Part shown: positions 1 through 10,740 of the stretch, piece by piece
How positions within the stretch are numbered: position 1 is the stretch's first letter
How the letters are laid out: each line of letters starts with the position of its first letter
NCBI GenBank assembly: GCA_949752735.1
Contig: OX457040.1
Span: forward strand, 3,237,855 to 3,301,854
Source of the DNA: Lumbricus terrestris
Taxonomy: Eukaryota; Annelida; Clitellata; Crassiclitellata; Lumbricidae
Reading direction: 5' to 3'
DNA length: 64,000 nt
The notes under the pieces: model-generated
Databases searched by the model: none
Told to the model about the DNA's origin: nothing
Seen by the model: the letters and a program-made list of their open reading frames with translations, nothing else
Made by a program: the position numbers and the translations under genes

Positions 1-203
1 AAACTTTAGCAGATGAAGTTCATATTTCTAATGATATGAATTCCCGGGCAATCCGTGCTCTAACCAATAGTTATTTAGTCCCACGTTGAATAGTTTGCGA
101 ACATTAAACTGTGTGGAAAAGATACCTCTTTTAACATATTACCGGTTATTATAAAAACCTTGAAAACACCAACGTCACAACTGATATAAAATTTATGGAC
201 TAA

Positions 204-428
204 ATCAGGAAAAGAGAAGTTCAGATTACCCGACTTAGGATGTGGCATGTCCTTAATAACACTTGGCTGAAAGTGTTACGTAAAAGCACAACAGAATTCT
301 GTTCTAAATGCCAATTGCTTGAAACAACTGAGCATACGCTGCTTGCGTGTATAACGAATGATATATCAAACTTACTACTTAAAAAATGCGAGGAGAAAAA
401 AGTGGAATGCACAGTTAAAAATCTTTAA
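204..428 (+). pseudogene. C-terminal zinc-knuckle remnant of a non-LTR retrotransposon polyprotein
   Basis: The frame is open from 204 to the stop at 426-428. It reads REVQITRLRMWHVL near the start and then a C-x2-C-x7-H-x4-C cluster (CSKCQLLETTEHTLLAC). Many LINE polyproteins of the Jockey/I type with an RNase H region end in a block of this form (RLR.GH followed by C..C...ETxEHxLxxC), where the knuckle is thought to bind nucleic acid. No reverse transcriptase lies upstream in frame: stops close the frame before 204, and frame 3 at 3-89 only carries a short open stretch. This is therefore an old truncated copy. The family assignment rests on motif spacing alone. Confidence 0.5.
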
Positions 429-604
429 AGACGTCAACAGCCTTTGTAGCAATAAGATGTCGTTAAAATTCTGATTAATAATAATAAATAACGCCACAAC
501 GTCATAATCGGGCTTCTGCTACTATCCCCTCAGGTTTCCTTCCGGCTCGAATCAACCCCCAGTTGGACATTGGGAATAATATGGAAAGTAAGTAAGTTAG
601 TATG

Positions 605-715
605 TAAGTATTTTGTTTATTACTCCTCTTGAAAACGAACAATGGGACATAGAACATCGTTATTAAACATCGGATTAGCAATAGGTAATAAAAACGTACG
701 ATTTAAAATCCCAAG
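605..715. repeat. Dispersed repeat, second copy at 44,672-44,775
   Basis: The stretch beginning TTTATTACTCCTCTTG and containing TTATTAAACATCG recurs with substitutions at 44,672-44,775. It lies directly before the satellite array here and beside a LINE/SINE-like tail there. Nothing coding is visible, and bases 429-604 hold nothing recognisable except a box-B-like word (AAGATGTCGTTAAA) near 454-468. Confidence 0.5.
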
Positions 716-730
716 TTAAATATAATATAA

Positions 731-1757
731 TAACTAAACTATTATCATCAAACAAGTTAACTATTATTTTTTTAAACAGAGAATTCCAATTGGAGATTTA
801 TCTTACACACCTCTTTTAACTCTACTAAACTATTATCATCAAACAAATTAACTATTTTTTTTAACAGAGAATTCCAATTGGATGTCTCTTACACACCTCT
901 TTTAACTTACTAAACTATTATCAAAAAACAAGTTAACTATTTTTTTTACAATATGTCAAGTGACTCATGTGCCTTGCTCTAAAGTGCTGTAATATGCCGA
1001 GCAAATTTCTGTCCATGGTAACGGCCTATGTTGTCATGGACCCTGGTCAAATCGGATCCATCCATTTTTTTAACAGAGAATTCCAATTGAAGATGTCTCT
1101 TACACACCTCTTTTAACTTACTAAACTATTATCATCAAACAAATTAACTATTATTTTTTAGCAGAGAATTCCAATTGGATGTCTCTTACACACCTCTTTT
1201 AACTTACTAAACTATTACCATCAGACAAGTAAACAATTATTTTTAAACAGAGAATTTCAATTGGAGATGTTTCTTACACACCTCTTTTAACTTTACTAAA
1301 CTATCATCATCAAACAAATTAACTATTATTGTCTTAAACTGAGAATTCCAATTGGAGATGTCTCTTGCACACTCCTTTTAACTTTTCTAAACTATTATCA
1401 TCAAACAAGTTAACTATTATTTTTAAACAGAGAATTATAATTGGAGATGTTTCTTACACACCTCTTTTAACTTTACTAAACTTATATCATCAAACAAATT
1501 GACTATTTTTTTTTAACAGATAGTTCCAATTGGAGATGTCTCTTACACACATCTTTTAATTTTACTAATCTTATATCATCAAACAAGTTAACTATTATTT
1601 TTTCAAACAGAGAATTCCAATTGGAGATGTCTCTTACACCTCTTTTAACTTTACTAAACTATTATCATCAAACAAGTTAACTATTATTATTGTTTTAAAC
1701 TGGGAATTCCAATTGGAGATGTCTCTTACACACATCTTTTAATTTACTAAACTTATA
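731..1757 (+). repeat. ~90-bp tandem satellite, left part (about 10 units)
   Basis: Units of about 86-95 bp repeat in tandem. Each contains GAGAATTCCAATTGGAGATG, then TCTCTTACACACCTCTTTTAAC, then ACTAAACTATTATCATCAAAC and an AT-rich linker. The EcoRI-like GAATTCC word recurs near 780, 865, 1077, 1165, 1340, 1610 and 1703. Unit identity is high, with small indels in the poly-T/A linker. The array continues at 3,164 after a LINE insertion and is also interrupted by the small R3 repeat at 976-1,065. Confidence 0.9.
976..1065 (-). repeat. R3 short dispersed repeat inserted in the satellite
   Basis: Read on the minus strand it starts GATGGATCCGATTTGACC and ends near AGCACTTTAGAGC. The same ~95-bp sequence occurs at 17,793-17,887 and twice in tandem at 53,656-53,835 on the plus strand. 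The surrounding satellite units are intact, so this is an insertion. Confidence 0.75.
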
Positions 1758-3089
1758 TCCAAGATCCTTGAACGTCTCTTTCTTACTCGCATCAAGAAAC
1801 ATATTACTTCCTCTCCCAACTTCAGTCCTTTTCAGTCAGCTTATCGTGAAGGCTATTCCACTGAGACTGCCCTTACATCCACGCTGGACAACATCTTTTC
1901 GTCTATTGACAATGGAAAGGCCTGCCTTTCTGTTTGTCTTGACCTCAGCGCAGCTTTCGATACCGTAGACCATCAATTACTTCTTTCTAGACTCACGAAA
2001 AGCTCCGGTGTCTCTGGTACTGCTTTAAACTGGTTAGCGTCTTATCTGGGTAACAGGAATCAGCAGGTGGGCATCGGTACCGCTCGGTCTGAACCCACTG
2101 TTTGCACTGCTGGAGTTCCACAGGGATCTGTCCTTGGTCCTCTATTATTCACCGTCTTTACCTCCCCAGTTAATCGCATAGCTAATCATTTTGGTGTCCA
2201 ATTACAGCAGTACGCGGACGACACTCAGCTCTATATTGCTCTGTCACACACTGATCAGTCCGGTAAACTTAAACTTGAGGAGTGCCTGTCATCTTTATAT
2301 GCCTGGTTCTGTTTTAATGGTTTGGCTATAAACCCAAACAAGTCTGAAGCAATTTTGTTCGGGTCACGACAACGCTTGCGTTCTTTTCCTTCACTTTCCA
2401 GCATCGACCTCGCAGGCTCCGCAGTACCGTTATCAGATTCTGTTAAAACTCTTGGGGTTACCCTGGACAGTATGCTTACTTTTCGGATGCATGTAACTAA
2501 CCTTTGTAGATCTTGCTTTTATCACATCAGGGCAATACGCCACATTAGGTCGGCTCTGACTAAGGATATGTCGAAGACTTTAGCTTGCGCCCTTGTCTCC
2601 TCTCGCCTTGATTATGCTAATGCGATTTTTGTTGGCATTTCAGACTACGAGCTACATAGGCTGCAACGCATCCAAAATTCTTTAGCTCGGGTTGTGCTGC
2701 GTGTCCCACTACGATCAAGTTCCTCAGTTTTACTTCATCAGCTGCATTGGCTTCCTGTCGAGTTTAGGATTAAATTTAAATTGGCCTGTTTAACCTACAA
2801 ATCCCTCTCTACCGGAACACCTCCCTACCTTCAGTCACTGCTTACTCCTTATATTCCTCCTCGTTGCCTGCGATCATCAAACATGGGTCTTTTAGTTGAA
2901 CCTCAATGCAGAACTGTTATGGGCTCGCGTGCATTCCATGCCTCTGCTCCCAAAGAATGGAATCTACTTCCACTCTCTCTTCGTTGCTCAAATTCACTCC
3001 CTACCTTCAAAAAAACGGCTCAAAACTCACTATTTCTCTTTGGCTTTCAAGCACATGGACCTTTAACTGCATCTTCCTCTGGCGGCTAA
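1758..3089 (+). pseudogene. LINE reverse transcriptase, 5'-truncated but open frame (~443 codons)
   Basis: The frame is uninterrupted from the insertion point to the stop at 3,087-3,089. An internal ATG at 2,067 is not the real start. Counting from 1,761, motif A (LDLSAAFDTVDH) is near residue 60, motif B (GVPQGSVLGPLLF) near 117 and the catalytic YADD box near 151-154. The CR1/L2-type connection domain follows (LHQLHWLPVEFRIKFK; late block SRAFHASAPKEWNLLPLSL). The endonuclease and the start of the RT domain are missing, so it cannot act alone. The lack of stops suggests a fairly recent insertion. RT copies element RNA into DNA at the nicked target. Family placement is by motif. Confidence 0.9.
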
Positions 3090-3163
3090 CTATCCGCGCC
3101 TCAGATTCACACTTTGGTGTGACCTTGCGCGCGTAATAAATTTATGTAATAATAATAATAATA
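1758..3163 (+). mobile_element. 5'-truncated LINE (CR1/L2-like) inserted in the 90-bp satellite
   Basis: Satellite sequence stops at ...AAACTTATATC and resumes at TATCATCAGAC. The 1.4 kb between is a LINE 3' part: the reverse transcriptase frame, a ~60-bp 3' UTR and an (AAT)n tail at about 3,146-3,163. ATATC flanks both sides and is a plausible short target duplication, although the right copy merges with the tail. The missing 5' end, the simple-repeat tail and the short duplication are standard for target-primed reverse transcription of CR1/L2-type LINEs. Confidence 0.85.
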
Positions 3164-3432
3164 TCATCAGACAAGTTAAATATTATTTTTAAACAGAGAA
3201 TTCCAATTGGAGATGTTTCTTACACACCTCTTTTAACTTTACTGAACTATTATCATCAAACTAAGTTAACTATTTTTTTAACAGAGAATTCCAATTGGAG
3301 ATGTCTCTTACACACCTCTTTTAACTTTGCTAAACTATTATCATCAAACTAAGTTAACTATTTTTTTAAACAGAGAATTTCTATTGGAGATGTCTCTTAC
3401 ACACCTCTTTTAATTTTATTAAACAATTATCA
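3164..3432 (+). repeat. ~90-bp tandem satellite, right part (about 3 units)
   Basis: This continues the array at 731-1,757 in the same orientation, with GAGAATTCC-type words near 3,198 and 3,285 and a variant near 3,372. It fades at about 3,432. Confidence 0.9.
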
Positions 3433-3439
3433 ATTCAAA

Positions 3440-3600
3440 GCATTTCGACATTGGCGGGGACACTTTTGAAGTCTTAAACAAAGACTATAAGCACTAAAAT
3501 GACGAGGAAATTTGTTAATATTACTACCTGAAATGCTACCATTGTAGTGCTGAAAATCAAACTTTTTCGAAGTTTGGGGGCATATCTCCTTGCCCAAACC
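3440..3600. repeat. Degenerate copy of the hAT-like internal repeat
   Basis: GGGGACACTTTTGAAGTCTT and AATGCTACCATTGTAGTGCTG resemble the ~115-bp units seen at 7,960-9,350 and, reversed, at 36,020-36,300. It ends near a C-run (about 3,655-3,668). No TIR is visible. Confidence 0.4.
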
Positions 3601-3691
3601 CTCCCTTGGGAGGTGCTTCGTGTCTCGGCGATCGTTATTCGGCCGCTCGTCCGCCCCCCCCCCCCCCTCAAAGTTTGGACCAGGTCTCCGC

Positions 3692-3905
3692 CTATGCCCA
3701 GATGGAATAGTCTACGGGATTCAAGTCCGGACTGTTCGGTGGCCTATTTTCTGGTTCAATAAAGTCTGGAACGTGAGCAGTGAGAAAAGCAACTGTTTTT
3801 CGTGAACGATGAGCAGGTGCTCCATCCTGCTGGAAAGTGAAATTGTGACCAGAGTGAGCTATAATGTCTGGCAATAATTCTGGATGTAGGACGACGAAAT
3901 TTTAC
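3692..3905 (-). pseudogene. Mariner/Tc1-type transposase, C-terminal catalytic fragment
   Basis: The minus-strand frame reads LHPELLPDIIAHSGHNF, then FQQDGAPAHRS, then PPNSPDLNPVDYSIW. These match the second and third catalytic aspartate regions of Tc1/mariner transposases (QDGAPAH; NSPDLNPxDYxxW), enzymes that cut and paste the element at TA sites. A stop follows SIWA, and an upstream stop near 3,906 closes the frame, so only about 70 residues remain. A mariner-like TIR end lies at 4,030-4,056 on the correct side. The element is truncated or internally deleted. No partner TIR was found on the left. Confidence 0.85.
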
Positions 3906-4029
3906 AGTTCATTCAATGTTCTATTAAATGCCAAACCAATGCCATTTTTCTGTGTCATTTCTGTCTAATGATAGTTTTAAGGCGATAATTACTTTGATTA
4001 TTCAAGCGATGCAATTGCAAAAACTAATA

Positions 4030-4056
4030 GTCCGGTTTATTTTGCGCCACCCTGTA
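4030..4056 (-). mobile_element. Mariner-like terminal inverted repeat end
   Basis: Read on the minus strand it is TACAGGGTGGCGCAAAATAA followed by ACCGGAC. This form is typical of mariner termini (TACAGGGTG...), with TA at the edge as expected. It lies about 125 bp upstream of the transposase fragment. Confidence 0.65.
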
Positions 4057-4396
4057 CATACATTGCTAAGTGCACGTTGTATACTCGCGTATGCCCTCGT
4101 GCTCAGTAATGTAATCCACAGCCTAGCATTGTAACAATTCATCGATGAATCTAAAATTCCCGCACATGCCATTATTGATGGTCGATTCTGCAAAACTTGG
4201 TCTTATGTACCCAGACATAGGCGTTGAAACAATTTGCCCAGTTTTTGACCATTCCATCATTGCTTTGCAGATACCCCACCATTTGCAGGAAATGTAGCGG
4301 TACTAGTGGATTGCACAATTATTTGAATTGCTGAATAAGATATTAGACGATCTAATTAATTACAGATTCAGAGTCGCGCTCTTCAACAATTGGTGA

Positions 4397-4615
4397 CAAC
4401 ATTTAGAAGGTGTCTTATTGGAGCGACCTGGCCATAGTACGGTTGAAGATTTAGACATAAAAGAATCTGTTTCTTCGGAAAAAAAGCTGAAAACAATTAA
4501 TGAAATGATAGCAGAACAGCTTTATCTGAAAACTGGAAAACATGATTTCTTCCCAGATATCGAAATCGTCATTCTATCACTTCAGAATTTCGCTATGTTA
4601 GAGTTTACCGCCTAA
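4397..4615 (+). other. Unrecognised short open frame
   Basis: A frame of about 70 codons is open, with an ATG at 4,418 and a hydrophilic protein containing KKLKTINEMIAEQLYLK. I do not recognise it. A box-A-like word (AGAAGGTGTCTTATTGG) sits at 4,405-4,421, inside the frame, which argues against coding. The rest of 4,060-4,617 shows nothing. Confidence 0.15.
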
Positions 4616-4617
4616 TT

Positions 4618-4703
4618 AGAGGTAATCAGTGCCCCCAAAAATTTTTTGGGGGGGATGTCAGAATTATGCATATGTTCCCAAAGTGGAACGTTGGGTCACT
4701 TTG
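4618..4703 (+). repeat. Partial relative of the 6.03 kb MITE end
   Basis: CCCCAAAAATTTTTTGGGG precedes ATGTTCCCAAAGTGGAAC and GTTGGGTCA. The same outer sequence ends the MITE at 6,380-6,406, but the central CAAAGT/ACTTTG is in the opposite sense because this segment is nearly palindromic. Confidence 0.5.
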
Positions 4704-4789
4704 ACTAGTAAAAGCATCATGCATATGTAAAAATATAACTTTATCCAAATGATGCAGATATACAATTTTGTATAAGCTGTGATCCACAA

Positions 4790-5745
4790 AGGTTAATACC
4801 CCACATCTACCCTAACTTTTACCTACCCCACCCCATGCCCACCCATCCACCCAGCCCCACTCTTCCACCCCAACCCACCCCATAAAATGCTCAAGATATG
4901 AAATTTATGAAAAATATCGTTTCAATTTGTTTTCAAACCGTTCCTACCGCGCAATTACCCTGACCGACCGCATCCCACAAACCCCACTTCAATCCCCAGT
5001 CCCAACTCCGCCACCCCACGGTCCCCACCCACCTTCCCCAAATTCGCCCCTCACACAGACCACCTGTCTGAAGTAATTTTTGGTTTCTCGGTCAACCCTT
5101 CTCCTCACTTTGAACGCACCCGCTTCATTTCAACCCCACACCTCTACCGTCCAACCCTAACCCACCTCCACACAATTTCGGCCAACTCCACCCCATTCCC
5201 ACCCCTAAGCTTCACCCCATTCTGTAAAATGCTCAACATCTGAAATTCATAAAAAAATAATGATTCCCTTGTTTTCACTTTGACCCTTTCTTCCCACTAT
5301 GACACCACTCGGCGCACTACAGCCCCATATTCCAACCGCCCTCATCACAACCCACACCACCCCATCCCACCCCAACCGCGCTCCAACCCCGCCCCACTCC
5401 GCACCCCTCTTAAAGTGAAGCGGGTGCCCATTCCTCTGAGTAAATTTCTGTTTTTCGTCCAACACTTCTTCCCACATCGCCCCACCCGGCTCACTTAAAC
5501 CCATACCCAACCGTTCGACCCCACCCCGCCTCCACCCCAAGTAAGGCATACCCACCTGCATATCCCACCCCTCCATGCCGCCCCATCCCGCAAAAGGTTC
5601 GGCATATGAAAGTCATGACAAAGATAATGTTTCACATTTGTTTCACCTTGGTCCCACCGCATCTTGCCCCGGCCCCATCCCCCCAATACCCATCTCATTC
5701 CCCACCATACCCTGCCCCCACACAACTCACCCTGCGGAAAAACGG
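4790..5745. repeat. C-rich tandem repeat, about three ~350-bp units
   Basis: Long C/A/T tracts (ACCCCACCCC-like) alternate with a conserved AT-rich block: AAATGCTCAAGATATGAAATT at ~4,885, AAATGCTCAACATCTGAAATT at ~5,228 and a diverged copy at ~5,590. The spacing of about 345-365 bp gives the unit length. The reading frames here (up to 109 aa) are composition artefacts. The opposite strand is G-rich with many GGGT runs. Confidence 0.75.
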
Positions 5746-6031
5746 AACAATGATATTGGCTAATCAGAACTCAAATTTACGTTGAAAACATCATGCCACA
5801 GAGAGCCAAACGCACTTCAAACTGCCATAACCCCAAACAAACTAATCACATTAATAAAAAATAATAATAAATAGGCCTATTAATAACAATATTAGGCGCA
5901 ATAATACTTCTACTACAATTAATAATAGAATTCATATTCATATTGGAATTACAATTACTATCAATGTAAATTTTGGAGCGAGAAGGGCAAATTTCAGTAT
6001 AACGCAAAAAAATCGATGCAACTAGCGAGAG

Positions 6032-6406
6032 TGACCCAACGTTCCCAAAGTGGAACATGTGTAAAATCAGTTGCGTCGCTCACTCATAAGGCACTACCAT
6101 TAAAAATTTTGACCATAAGTAGGCACAATAGACACAATTCAATCCAAATAGATGATAAAATCAATTAATTATCATGCATTTGTAATTTATATTAATTTTA
6201 AATATTTATTAGCATAAATGTCGTTTTTTGACAAAATTGCATCAAAATAATTATTTTATTTAGCTGCAACAGACTTGAAATAAAAGTACATAAACATGCC
6301 CCCATCTTTGGGCGAGTAAATGAATATTTATTACATGACTTATAATAGGTTTTACCGTCCCTCAAAATTTTTTAAAAATATGTTCCACTTTGGGAACGTT
6401 GGGTCA
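6032..6406. mobile_element. MITE, 375 bp, with perfect 27-bp terminal inverted repeats
   Basis: The left end (6,032-6,058) begins TGACCCAACGTTCCCAAAGT and the right end (6,380-6,406) is its exact reverse complement over 27 bases. The interior is AT-rich and non-coding. Each TIR contains the near-palindrome GTTCCCAAAGTGGAAC. No clear target duplication is visible, so the exact edge and superfamily are open. Bases 5,746-6,031 hold AT-rich sequence with no gene. Confidence 0.85.
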
Positions 6407-6660
6407 ATAAAGGTTAATTTATTCAAAACAAAATCCCATCAGCTAAAGAAAGGGATATTATGCCATGTGGTTGGTGATGAAGTGGATCGAATATAAAATT
6501 AATGGCAGGTGATATACTGCAAATTCCTATTTTTTGGTTGTATTTTTAGCCGCCAAACATTGTGGTGACCTTTTTTGGTCATACATGTAGATGAAGGTGT
6601 GAAGCGAAGTGCCGGTCCCTGTTTCGTGGAGTTTGCCGGTTAGAGAGGCGGGAATATGAT

Positions 6661-6955
6661 CAGTGGCGACGCTAGGGGGCTGGGGGGGGCTAAGCCCCCT
6701 ACAAGAGGCTCAGCCCCCTTAAAAAAGGGCCATCCGAATTTTTTGACAGTGAAATATCCACCATATTGTGAGCTGACGACAAAAAAAAGTCGTCAGAAAT
6801 TTTGGCGGCGAATATGGAAAATTTTCATGGGATTTCGGTCGATGATTAAAAAAAAAGGTCGTCAGAAATTTTGGCGGCGAATATGGAAAATTTTCATGAG
6901 ATTTCGGTCGAGGTTCAGCCCCCCCCCCGAAAGTGAAATCCTGGCGCCGCCACTG
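6661..6955. mobile_element. hAT-type MITE, 295 bp, with 8-bp target site duplication
   Basis: AATATGAT is present at both 6,653-6,660 and 6,956-6,963. Between them the ends are CAGTGGCGACGCTAGG and the reverse complement of CAGTGGCGGCGCCAGG (two mismatches in 16). An 8-bp duplication and CAG-type ends are hallmarks of hAT transposons. The interior is two ~68-bp direct repeats (from ~6,788 and ~6,857, each with GTCGTCAGAAATTTTGGCGG) between G- and C-runs. It encodes nothing, so it depends on a transposase supplied elsewhere. Confidence 0.95.
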
Positions 6956-7274
6956 AATATGATCTCCTGTCGATCGTGATACCTGGGTTAAACTGCCCTG
7001 ACATGCACAGGTGCTATCGAGGCAAGGAACTGGGTGGCCAAAATTACTGACCAAGCAATGTGAATAAAGAATTGGGGTCATGCAAGTCAATAATCTATAT
7101 CAATAATCATCATCGTTAAGCAATAATAAACTAATAAATAGCCAAGCCGTCTAACAACTTGTAAGAGTTTAGGGGTAGCTAAACACCTGAAACTACGTTA
7201 CAACCTCGCTTTAATTAAATATCGAAGTTAGCGACCGCACGATAAATCCGAGCTTAAATGAAACTAATCTACCC

Positions 7275-7575
7275 TGATAATCGTAATCGTGCATTTATAT
7301 AGCGCCACTTCAAGAGAAACTCCTCAGAGGCGCTCCCGACCTGACACAAAACCACGATCAAAAAGAATGGTTTCAAACGCTTGCGGAAAAGGAGCACACA
7401 AAGACTAAGAAGTTCATTACGGAGAGTATTAGGTGACTTATTCCAGACAGCAGGACCAGCTGCAAAGCTTTTATGCAACACTGGAAGTTAGAGCCATATA
7501 TAGGGACAATCAGGTCACCATGCGTGTCAGAGCAAAGAAATCTACGGTCTGGTATGGATAGCACAGGCATATAAC
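7275..7575 (-). pseudogene. LINE 3' end remnant
   Basis: On the minus strand two frames joined by a frameshift give DRRFLCSDTHGDLIVP, AVWNKSPNTLRNELLSL and LCQVGSASEEF, followed by a 3' UTR containing GGCGCTATATAAATGC. This matches the tail of the LINE at 41-42.5 kb (GVGSASE, GCGCTATATAAAT). Only the tail is present. Confidence 0.8.
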
Positions 7576-7859
7576 GATCCTTTGCTACATCACTTCCAAA
7601 TTTTAGTGGTTAAGTTCCTGCTTGGTTGTATACATAATATTTGCAACAATTTCTGCCAATTGTGTCGTGGTCGGCAACTCAGGACCATCCTGGACAGTAG
7701 GAATAAGCTTATTCCAGTGGTAAATATAAGCTTATACAAAACTTATTATACCTATTACGTCTGCAGTTATTCATTACAATAGTCCTGCTACAGAAGAACT
7801 GAGTTGCAGAACTGATACATTAAGAATTATTATTGTAATTCTTTTATATTTATTGAAAT

Positions 7860-9400
7860 CCGTGGGCGGTAAGCCTATAGGAGATTCAAATGGATTTAGG
7901 GGACAGAGGGAAGGGTCCATACAGTTTGTGGACGGAGATACTTGTATCCCATATTTTTCAGAAATATTCATAAATATCAGTATAAATTTCTGCAAGGTCA
8001 TCCTTTGCAGATACATAATGAACAATTTTGCAAAGATGACAGCTTAAAATGCAACCATTACAGTGTGCAAAACTCTTAAACAATGAGAGGGGACATTTAT
8101 TGAAAATTTAAACCACATCTTTGAGCACTGAAGCAATGAGTAATAATTGTTAAGGTGACAGCTTAAAAAGCTACCATTGCATTGTGGAAATTCAAATAAC
8201 CTAGACTAATGGGGGACCATTTGTTTCACCCTCAGGCTACCAAGCTTTTTTTGTAACACGGACTACCAAGGGGTGGTGGTTACCACCCTCTGGATTTTGG
8301 GTTTGGTGTGCGATATCATAACTTGTAATACACCATTGGATTCAGCATTCATTTCTGCACAAAACTGTATATTTGGGTTTAGAAAATATGAATACACCTC
8401 GAAATTATGAATTTTTTTTACCATGGGTACCCGTGGATTCCACAAAACGTATACTTACGCATAATGAATATATTACCGGTATGTGTGTTTTAAACATGAT
8501 TTATACATAAAAATACATGATTTATATATAAAAAATAGCTTACATATAATGAAGTCCAATGTTCATCTATAAAAACTAGTAATAAGTCTGTTTTATGTTC
8601 AATCTAAACAAAAAACCTGTGTAGCTGCTGAAAAGGTTTACTCAGACATATCGGCTTGCGTTGAAAAAACCCAACATGTTCACACATTTTAATTATTTTG
8701 AGCACTTCCGGTCATCAAAAGACAAATTATTTAGTATTAGAAAATAGCCCTAAATGCCCTCTACTGAATGGCATAATTTATTTCTATTAAAATATAAATT
8801 ATGGATAAGTTATAATAGAAAAACATGAAACTTGTATGAAAATAAAACACCTTTATATACATTTTAATTTATTTTGAGCACTTCCGGTTGTCATAAGACA
8901 ACTCAATGAGCATGGAAATGTAGCCCCACATTCCCTCTATATAATGTTATAATTTGTGTCTCTTAATATTAAAGGGCGCAAAAGTTATAGTCGATAATCT
9001 AAGGGGGTGGTATCCACCCCTCTGGTACCTTGGGTATATCGGGTATAACTTTTGAACGGTAGGGGGCATTATCAAAGATTTTAGCTCAAAATGTGTGCCA
9101 ATGAACCCTCTACAGATACTTAAAACGCCAAAATTTTATTCCAAACAAAACAAGATTTATTTTTTTAAAAACCTAGGGGGCAACCACCCCCACCCCTGGT
9201 AGCCCGAGGGTTAAACCTTTAACCATGTCTTTCAGCAATGAAATTATGAGGAATTTCGTTAAAATGACAACCTAACGTATACGAATGCTACAATTGCAGT
9301 GTAAGAAGTTTTAAAAATTACATGTTGAGGAAGGTATCTTCCAAGGTTTTTGTTGCGTGCAATTATTGAAAAATGTGTTTTTCTAACTTGATTGTGCAGT
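7860..9400 (+). repeat. hAT-like element body with ~115-bp internal repeats, split by a piggyBac-type insertion
   Basis: Sequence from about 7,880 matches the reverse complement of the 988-bp hAT-type element at 35,959-36,946: TTTTTCAGAAATATT, GATGACAGCTTAAAAT, GGGGACATTTATTGAA. Units around 8,030-8,100 and 8,150-8,220 repeat, and a further unit follows the insertion at 9,215-9,330. No TIRs were found at either edge, so this is an eroded copy. Bases 9,400-9,640 (GTGCAGTT words, then GC-rich sequence) are unassigned. Confidence 0.55.
8229..9210 (+). mobile_element. piggyBac-type non-autonomous element, copy 1 (982 bp)
   Basis: The ends are CCCTCAGGCTACCA and TGGTAGCCCGAGGG (reverse complements with one mismatch). 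TTAA follows on the right (9,211-9,214) and TTCA precedes on the left, read here as a decayed TTAA. TTAA duplication with CCC-starting TIRs is the piggyBac signature. Copy 2 at 23,631-24,598 is collinear along its length and keeps TTAA on both sides. Subterminal GGTGGT.ACCACC palindromes occur near both ends. It encodes no transposase. Confidence 0.9.
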
Positions 9401-9705
9401 TGAAAAAGATCTTTTGTGCAGTTAGAAAGAGCTGGCAAACGAGAACCTGAAACGTGCTCTAGCTGATAAGCCTGATGTCAACAATCAAAAATGCGTTGGT
9501 TTCTGAGACTCCGCTGGGAGAACTTACGACGCTCCCCCAGACTCCCTATGGTCGGTAGGGGCTTCACGCCTTTTGCACTGGCAGCTTCGCGCCTTCGATG
9601 CTCAAAATATGAGCACCCCCAGGAAAGTGTTCTGGTTGCACCCCTGATGCTAGAGCAACTCTAAGAACTATTCAATAATTTCTGCTGACGACAAAGTCCT
9701 GAGTT

Positions 9706-9769
9706 TTATCGCAACGTGTCGTTAAACCTGAAATCTAAAGATAGACCAGAATTAAACACCTCTAATAAG
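9706..9769 (-). repeat. Box A/box B repeat
   Basis: Minus strand: TTATTAGAGGTGTTTAATTC (box A), then ~20 bp, then GGTTTAACGACACGTTGCG (box B variant). The order and orientation agree with the other copies in the window. Confidence 0.55.
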
Positions 9770-9890
9770 ATACTTCAATAGCATTAAATAACTAAATTTC
9801 TTAAACGCGATAATAAGCGTCGACTGTTAGTTGCTAATACCGGAGAAATGTGCAGTCAAAATTACTATTTAAACAAAGATGACGATTTCA

Positions 9891-10212
9891 TTCATTCATT
9901 CATTCATTCATTTCAAACACTTATATAGCGCTTCTTCAAGAGTATCTACTCAGAAGCGCTCCCGACCCAACCACGGTTAAAAAGAATAGTTTTAAGAGCA
10001 GAGTTGAACGTAGTCTCAAAGGCTCTAGGCACAAGACGTAGTTCCACAGGAAGCCCATTCCAGGTTATAGGGCCAACGACAGAAAAGGCACGGTGCTGTG
10101 TAATAGAAGTGCGTGACCGAAGGACAAGTGAACTGAAAGCCGAGATATTGACAACTATGTGAATCGGTCGGCCATTAATTACTGAGTTACTGTCTTCTTT
10201 CTTAGCATTCAA
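9891..10212 (-). pseudogene. LINE 3' end with (GAAT)n tail
   Basis: The minus-strand frame contains RSRTSITQHRAFSVVG, TWNGLPVELRLVP and ends GWVGSASE, followed by a UTR with GCGCTATATAAGTG and an (ATTC)n tract at 9,891-9,913 on the plus strand. This is the same family as the 41 kb LINE, whose tail is also (GAAT)n. It is 5'-truncated at about 10,212. Confidence 0.9.
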
Positions 10213-10529
10213 TGCATATTATATACATTGCGTATTAGCAAGAAGACAGTAACTCAATTTACTGCGTTTTGCTTAGCACGTTGATACCTCCGTTGAGATG
10301 CTGTGAATTTCGTTTCCGTTTTTTTTCGCATGTTCCCGGACAGATACCGTTTCCTTGCTTCTAGGTATGATAGAATATGTTGTCAGGATATGGAAACAAG
10401 CACTAAATCAAAAATGAGCAAAATTGGGTTGCTGTTTTTTTCCCTTAGCACGGCAGTATAGTCACATTGGTCAACAACTTCAGCACTGAAAACTTTCCCG
10501 TGCAACCTATATACATGTAACATCGCTTC

Positions 10530-10740
10530 CAAGCGTCTCAAAGGTGTTTAAAGCGATCGGCTTAACAAATCGATCGGTGCAATGTTACGTGTGAGTTTAA
10601 CAACGCTGTTTTATAGTACAGATGACTGACGTCGACCTCCTCCTTTCTTTAGTCTACGGACTGGCATTTCTTCAGGTGGATGGAGGACTTATGGCGGTGT
10701 TAAACGATGGATGGAAGTCGATTATCAAGAGTTGAATTAA
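10530..10740 (+). repeat. R1 dispersed repeat
   Basis: In order: box A variant AAAGGTGTTTAAA (10,536-10,548), GAGTTTAACAACGCTGTTTT, AGATGACTGACGTCGACCTC, GGACTGGCATTTC, and GTTAAACGATGGATGG. Related copies lie at 19,340-19,550, 20,400-20,520 and, inverted, 46,250-46,450 and 59,520-59,600. No coding potential is seen. Confidence 0.7.

Noticed and set aside
1768..1968. 66-codon frame at the LINE start
   Set aside because: Out of frame with the reverse transcriptase, which is open through the same bases.
5247..5576. 109-codon Gly/Trp-rich frame
   Set aside because: Falls in the C-rich tandem repeat and is not conserved between units.
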